64,000 nt of DNA. It comes from Oligoflexus sp. (GTDB lineage: Bacteria; Bdellovibrionota_B; Oligoflexia; Oligoflexales; Oligoflexaceae). Within the stretch, counting starts at the first letter, position 1. Every line of letters begins with the position of its first letter. The notes under the pieces are model-generated. The model was not told the DNA's origin. It did not search any database and worked only from the letters and a program-made list of their open reading frames with translations. Position numbers and translations under genes: made by a program. The stretch spans positions 26,702 through 90,701 of the forward strand of contig JACMPP010000018.1 of NCBI GenBank assembly GCA_014377445.1, given 5' to 3'. Positions 60,002 to 64,000 of the stretch are shown piece after piece.

Positions 60002-60709
60002 ATGAAACGTTTGATTCTTGCCGCCGGAGTTCTGTTGGGGTCATCTCAGGTCTATGCCGACGGGATGAACTGTAAGGCAGGTGGAACAGGTCCTGGCGCA
60101 GACGCTCTCGCGGCTCAACTTGCACCCAACGTGACGATCGGCGAATCGGAAATATTTATCGATCTAGTGCCGAGCGGTTTTGATACGCTGTTTACAACAG
60201 CAGATTTGTCTCAGATTAAGAAACAGGCGAAGTGCAAAGGCGTCTGGGAAGGTGTGGTCCATCTCCCTTACTACGGCCGCCTCGTCGGTATCGAATATAA
60301 TGTGTTCCAAGCGACCTTCGACTTTTTGGATTCGACAGCTCCTTCGGGTAACAACGAAGTCATGAAAGCCCTTGGCGGCAATGTCTACATCAAAGGCAAA
60401 GCGATCGTCGACGGTCGTGAAGACGTCTTTGAGAAAGATCTGAAATTGCCAGGCGACGAAGATAAAAAACTCGCTGCGACCAACAACACCAGCGTTTTCC
60501 CTTTGTCGATCTCTCAAGGTCTCCGCACGATTCGTGAGAATAACAGTGTCTGTGGACGCGATGTTAAAATCCATCTCGACGAGATCACGGCGAACATCCA
60601 CAAGGGTGACAGCTATGCCTTTGCTTCGGCTTCCATGGTCGTTCCATCGATTCGTCTTGTGTTCATCCCCGTACAAGAAAATGATCCTGAATGTGTAAAC
60701 CGTAAATAA
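60002..60709 (+). CDS. Exported protein of unknown function
   Basis: MKRLILAAGVLLGSSQVYADGMNCK signal peptide; start refined to ATG 60002. Confidence 0.7.
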   Translation: MKRLILAAGVLLGSSQVYADGMNCKAGGTGPGADALAAQLAPNVTIGESEIFIDLVPSGFDTLFTTADLSQIKKQAKCKGVWEGVVHLPYYGRLVGIEYNVFQATFDFLDSTAPSGNNEVMKALGGNVYIKGKAIVDGREDVFEKDLKLPGDEDKKLAATNNTSVFPLSISQGLRTIRENNSVCGRDVKIHLDEITANIHKGDSYAFASASMVVPSIRLVFIPVQENDPECVNRK

Positions 60710-60720
60710 TCCCTTATTCA

Positions 60721-60747
60721 GTGCGCTTCAATTTCGAAGCGCACTTT
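60721..60747 (+). terminator. Rho-independent terminator
   Basis: GTGCGCTTC-aattt-CGAAGCGCAC + T4. Confidence 0.75.
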
Positions 60748-60763
60748 TCTATCGAGATCGATC

Positions 60764-63700
60764 ATGGACCGGCAAACCTCACGGAAAACCCTATGGCTCC
60801 TATTCCTATCGGGCCTGTTCCTTTTCCTGAACGCAGGTTGTGACCGACTTAGTAATAAAATATCGCAGGTCGCTCTCGACTGCGGCGCCGACGCTGATAA
60901 AAGCCAGGCTTACGTAAAAGTCCTGGACCCCGAAGGTCTTGAAACCAATGGCCGCGATCTCCGGATCCGCTACAGTAGCGAAGTGGAAGTTCCGGCCACG
61001 AGCCGCGGGTGCTTCTCGCGAAGCGCTTTGAATGAAGGGGCTCTCGTCATATCCTCCCGCTTAGAAAACAGGGTCTGGGGCGTCATCGCCCGCAAAAACG
61101 AAGTGCCTTTTCTAGCCGAGATGAAGCTCAGTGAGCAAAGCGCCCAAGACATCGAAGCCTCCTGCGGCAGCACCCAGTACACCAACGGCAATCTCACGCT
61201 CCCCGTCGCGCTGCCAAGCGATCAAATCGAGGCCTTTCCCTACCGCGTGAGTATGGTCCGTGCCCACTCTCAGGCGGGCGAAGAAGCAGTCGTCGAGACA
61301 TCTCTCGCCCTGCAAGGTGACAAGCTGGCTTTGATTCCAGGGACCATGCCGGAAGGCGAGTTCGCGCTGCATATCCGCTATCGCAATTTATTCCTGCCAC
61401 AAGGTGCCGAGGCCAGCCGGGAATTGACCTGCGCCTACGTGCTCGACCGTGATGCCCCCTCGGTGCAGGCGAGTTTTCATGACGTCTACAAGGGCGATTT
61501 TTTTCGCGTCGAACCCGGCGAGAAACTCCAGCTCTCGACCAGCGATGTGAATCCGCTCAAGCTCCACAGTTGTATGGCACCTGAAGGCTCCGATGTCTGC
61601 GCGGACAAAGACCAATTTCAACTGGGTCTCAGTGACGACAGCGTAGTGGCCCCAGACGCCGGCTACTGGTGTCTTTCTTATTGGGCAGAAGACAAAGCCG
61701 GCAACGCCAGTGCGGTCCAAAAATCCTGCTTTCTGGCCTATCAAAGCCGTGCGATTTCTCAGATCAAAACTCTTGTGCAGAGCGCCAATCTTCAACTTGC
61801 GAGCGATCCTTTGCATGCCGCTGTCCTGGTGCTCAAGGCCAGCAAGTTGCTGCACGAGCTTCCCACCGCAGACGAGAAGGCTGAGGTTCAAGGGCTGGTG
61901 AATAGCGTACTCGCGTCGGTTCAGGGTCAGTCCTACGAACTCAATCGCTCCCTCAGCGATGACATCATCACCAGTATCGAAGCCTGGGGCGACCTCTTCC
62001 TTATCCGCCGCTCAAACCGCATTGAGCTTCATGGCAGCGATGGGCAGCTTCTCGACAGTCTCGTCGTGGATGGCAAGATCGCTTTCGATCCTGCACGCAA
62101 GGCCTTGCTCGTCTACAACGCGAAGTCGTTCGTGCTTTACAATGTTGAGCAGGGTTTTAAGATCCAAAATGAATGGCTCAACCCCGGGCTCGGAAGTGGT
62201 ATGGCGGCAGCCTTCGATCCAAAATCTTCGGCAATCCTTTTCACCGACGACGATCAAAAGGTTCATTTCTTTCAAACAGATCAGAGCGGCGTCTATAGCG
62301 ATGTCCACAGTATGAGCGTCTGGGGCGCAGAGAATTTTTCTTGGTCTGGGGATGGAAGTCTCCTCTTGACCCGCTTTGAAAACGGTCTTCAAGTCTGGAA
62401 GCGTGCCGACTCTCGCCATTACGAGCCACTCTTCAGTCTCGATACCCCCGTCTACGGAGCCGCATTTTTATCAGCGGAAGGTGGGGATGAAAACCGTCTT
62501 CTCTACCTCAAGAGCGATGGAGGCCTCTGGGCTTGGGCGGAAGGTGCAGAGGATCGATCTCTGAAGAACTATGCCGTTCCAGAGAATGGTCTCTCCACCG
62601 AATTCCTGAAGGCTTCAACTCCAGGTCAGGCGTTGATCGCGATCGGTGAAAATCTTGATTTTCTGAGCCTTGAAAACGGCCAGGTCGCAATCACGGGCGT
62701 GAAGAATCCAAGTGTGCTCAAGGGCCTGAGCCTGACCCAATCCGCTCTCGCGGGTGGACTCGTCAGTGTGCGCAGTGCGAACGAAGTCTTCCAATTCAAA
62801 AACGATGCTGGAACAGGTGTCTGGCGTCTCTTTTCACGTCTTCGGGTCATCGATTCCTCGATTGCCACCTATGTAGTTCTCCCCACACGCATCGTCACCG
62901 TCGACAATGGCGGCCGTCGACTGCGTCTGTGGTCGGCTCAATCGATACTCGCAAGTTTCATGACCGATGCGACAGACAGCCCGTCTTTGCGTTGGCTTGA
63001 CGCTTCAACCCTTATCAGCTCTGGCTTTGATGGAGACAGTAAATTCTGGACGAAAGCCGGCGAACTCTTGAAAAGCTGGGTCCACACATCCCGGCCGGAG
63101 CAGGTGAACGACCTCTTCTCAAACCACGATCAGAGCGTCTGGGTATCGGTCGGTGAAGATGGGCATGTGCTGGTGCGCGACAGCCAGGGCACCGTACTCG
63201 ACGATCTCAATCAGAAAGCTTTGGCCGGGACCAGCAATTCGGCCTGGATCGGAACCGGGCTTTTTGCGGACGATAACATTCGTTTCATGACGGCCGCCTC
63301 GGGGAGTCTCATCATTTGGAATCGTGACGCCAGCGGTCATTATCAGGCGGCGCATATTATTAAAGACCCGGACCTTGGCCGCACGCGCTCTCTGCCAGGT
63401 GATTTGCAGCGTTTTCACTGGAAGGGTGAGGAGCTGTTTCTGATCCGCGCGCCTTTCGATGGTACGCATAACTTTGCGATCTACGATTTCGAAGGCAAGA
63501 AACGCAGCGATGTCATGACCCAGCAAGGCCGCATGCAGGCTGTGGACCTGACAGCTGACGGCCAACGTCTCGCTCTCTCACGGGTCAATGGCAAAGTTGA
63601 GATCTACGAACTAGAAGATCAGGGTTTTATCCTGAAGGCCTCGGTCGGGGATGAGCAGCCCTGGACGCGCCTTCAGTCTTTGCGTTGGAACCCTGAAGGG

Positions 63701-64000
63701 ACAGCGTTGGCCGGGATCTTTGGGCAGGATCGCCTGCTCATGTGGAGCTATGCACCAGGGCTCATTCGCGCGAATGCCACGGTCTATCTCGAAACGACGA
63801 GTGATGGTTACTATCTCCCGCTGTGGATCGGTAAAATGTTTCTGATACGCGATGGCAATACGCTCTATCGTTACGACACAAACCTCAGCAAAGTCTCGGA
63901 GTGGGCGCCTTTCGCGCGCGATATGCCGATCTCTGCCGTCGCATACAATGAGGCCCTGCAAACACTAGCGGTGGAGGCGAGAGGCCAGGTCAAACTCCTG
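60764..64000 (+). CDS. Large beta-propeller (WD40-like) lipoprotein, C-terminus beyond the window
   Basis: Open frame from ATG 60764 to the window end, at least 1079 codons: MDRQTSRKTLWLLLFLSGLFLFLNAGCDRL lipobox; WD-like blades (SWSGDGSLLLTRFENGLQVWKRA, RWLDASTLISSGFDGDSKFWTKAGELLKSW). Not in the ORF track because no stop is reached. Confidence 0.8.
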   Translation, partial: MDRQTSRKTLWLLFLSGLFLFLNAGCDRLSNKISQVALDCGADADKSQAYVKVLDPEGLETNGRDLRIRYSSEVEVPATSRGCFSRSALNEGALVISSRLENRVWGVIARKNEVPFLAEMKLSEQSAQDIEASCGSTQYTNGNLTLPVALPSDQIEAFPYRVSMVRAHSQAGEEAVVETSLALQGDKLALIPGTMPEGEFALHIRYRNLFLPQGAEASRELTCAYVLDRDAPSVQASFHDVYKGDFFRVEPGEKLQLSTSDVNPLKLHSCMAPEGSDVCADKDQFQLGLSDDSVVAPDAGYWCLSYWAEDKAGNASAVQKSCFLAYQSRAISQIKTLVQSANLQLASDPLHAAVLVLKASKLLHELPTADEKAEVQGLVNSVLASVQGQSYELNRSLSDDIITSIEAWGDLFLIRRSNRIELHGSDGQLLDSLVVDGKIAFDPARKALLVYNAKSFVLYNVEQGFKIQNEWLNPGLGSGMAAAFDPKSSAILFTDDDQKVHFFQTDQSGVYSDVHSMSVWGAENFSWSGDGSLLLTRFENGLQVWKRADSRHYEPLFSLDTPVYGAAFLSAEGGDENRLLYLKSDGGLWAWAEGAEDRSLKNYAVPENGLSTEFLKASTPGQALIAIGENLDFLSLENGQVAITGVKNPSVLKGLSLTQSALAGGLVSVRSANEVFQFKNDAGTGVWRLFSRLRVIDSSIATYVVLPTRIVTVDNGGRRLRLWSAQSILASFMTDATDSPSLRWLDASTLISSGFDGDSKFWTKAGELLKSWVHTSRPEQVNDLFSNHDQSVWVSVGEDGHVLVRDSQGTVLDDLNQKALAGTSNSAWIGTGLFADDNIRFMTAASGSLIIWNRDASGHYQAAHIIKDPDLGRTRSLPGDLQRFHWKGEELFLIRAPFDGTHNFAIYDFEGKKRSDVMTQQGRMQAVDLTADGQRLALSRVNGKVEIYELEDQGFILKASVGDEQPWTRLQSLRWNPEGTALAGIFGQDRLLMWSYAPGLIRANATVYLETTSDGYYLPLWIGKMFLIRDGNTLYRYDTNLSKVSEWAPFARDMPISAVAYNEALQTLAVEARGQVKLL

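Noticed and set aside
1-64000. CRISPR arrays, IS elements, integrases, tRNAs
   Set aside because: No regularly spaced repeats, transposase/integrase motifs or tRNA T-loop plus acceptor patterns were recognised.

Overview
The 64 kb window is bacterial chromosome. It is gene-dense, rich in lipoproteins, and has FHA/TPR/TolQR gliding-type modules; the overall look suggests an Oligoflexia/Bdellovibrionota- or Myxococcota-like lineage (inference only). I recognise no tRNA, rRNA, CRISPR array, IS element or prophage. The recognisable modules are: a methylcitrate cycle locus (prpC / prpD-prpB) next to a 3-hydroxyisobutyryl-CoA hydrolase-like gene; a MoxR ATPase-VWA pair; an uncoupled YcaO-domain gene; a DUF692 (MNIO)-DUF2063 operon whose upstream gene encodes a Cys-rich lipoprotein fused to a c-type cytochrome; an 8-gene TolQ/TolR/TolR-barrel-TPR-TPR-TPR-FHA/AgmX cluster resembling the Myxococcus Agl/Glt gliding machinery; a RoxA-like JmjC ribosomal oxygenase coupled to a HAD phosphatase; and housekeeping genes (icd, deoC, fur family, POT transporter, DMT transporter). 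Several decayed genes are visible: a galactose-oxidase-like gene, a histidine kinase, an LLM oxidoreductase tail and a ricin-lectin-like tail. The strongest candidate for an undescribed system is the MNIO operon at 23776-26742. There a likely RiPP-type Cys-motif region (two copies of C-x2-[TS]-N-S-C-x-G-M-S) is built into a lipoprotein monohaem cytochrome c and preceded by a small Cys/His-rich exported protein. All calls come from reading the sequence and the supplied ORF track; no database search was run.
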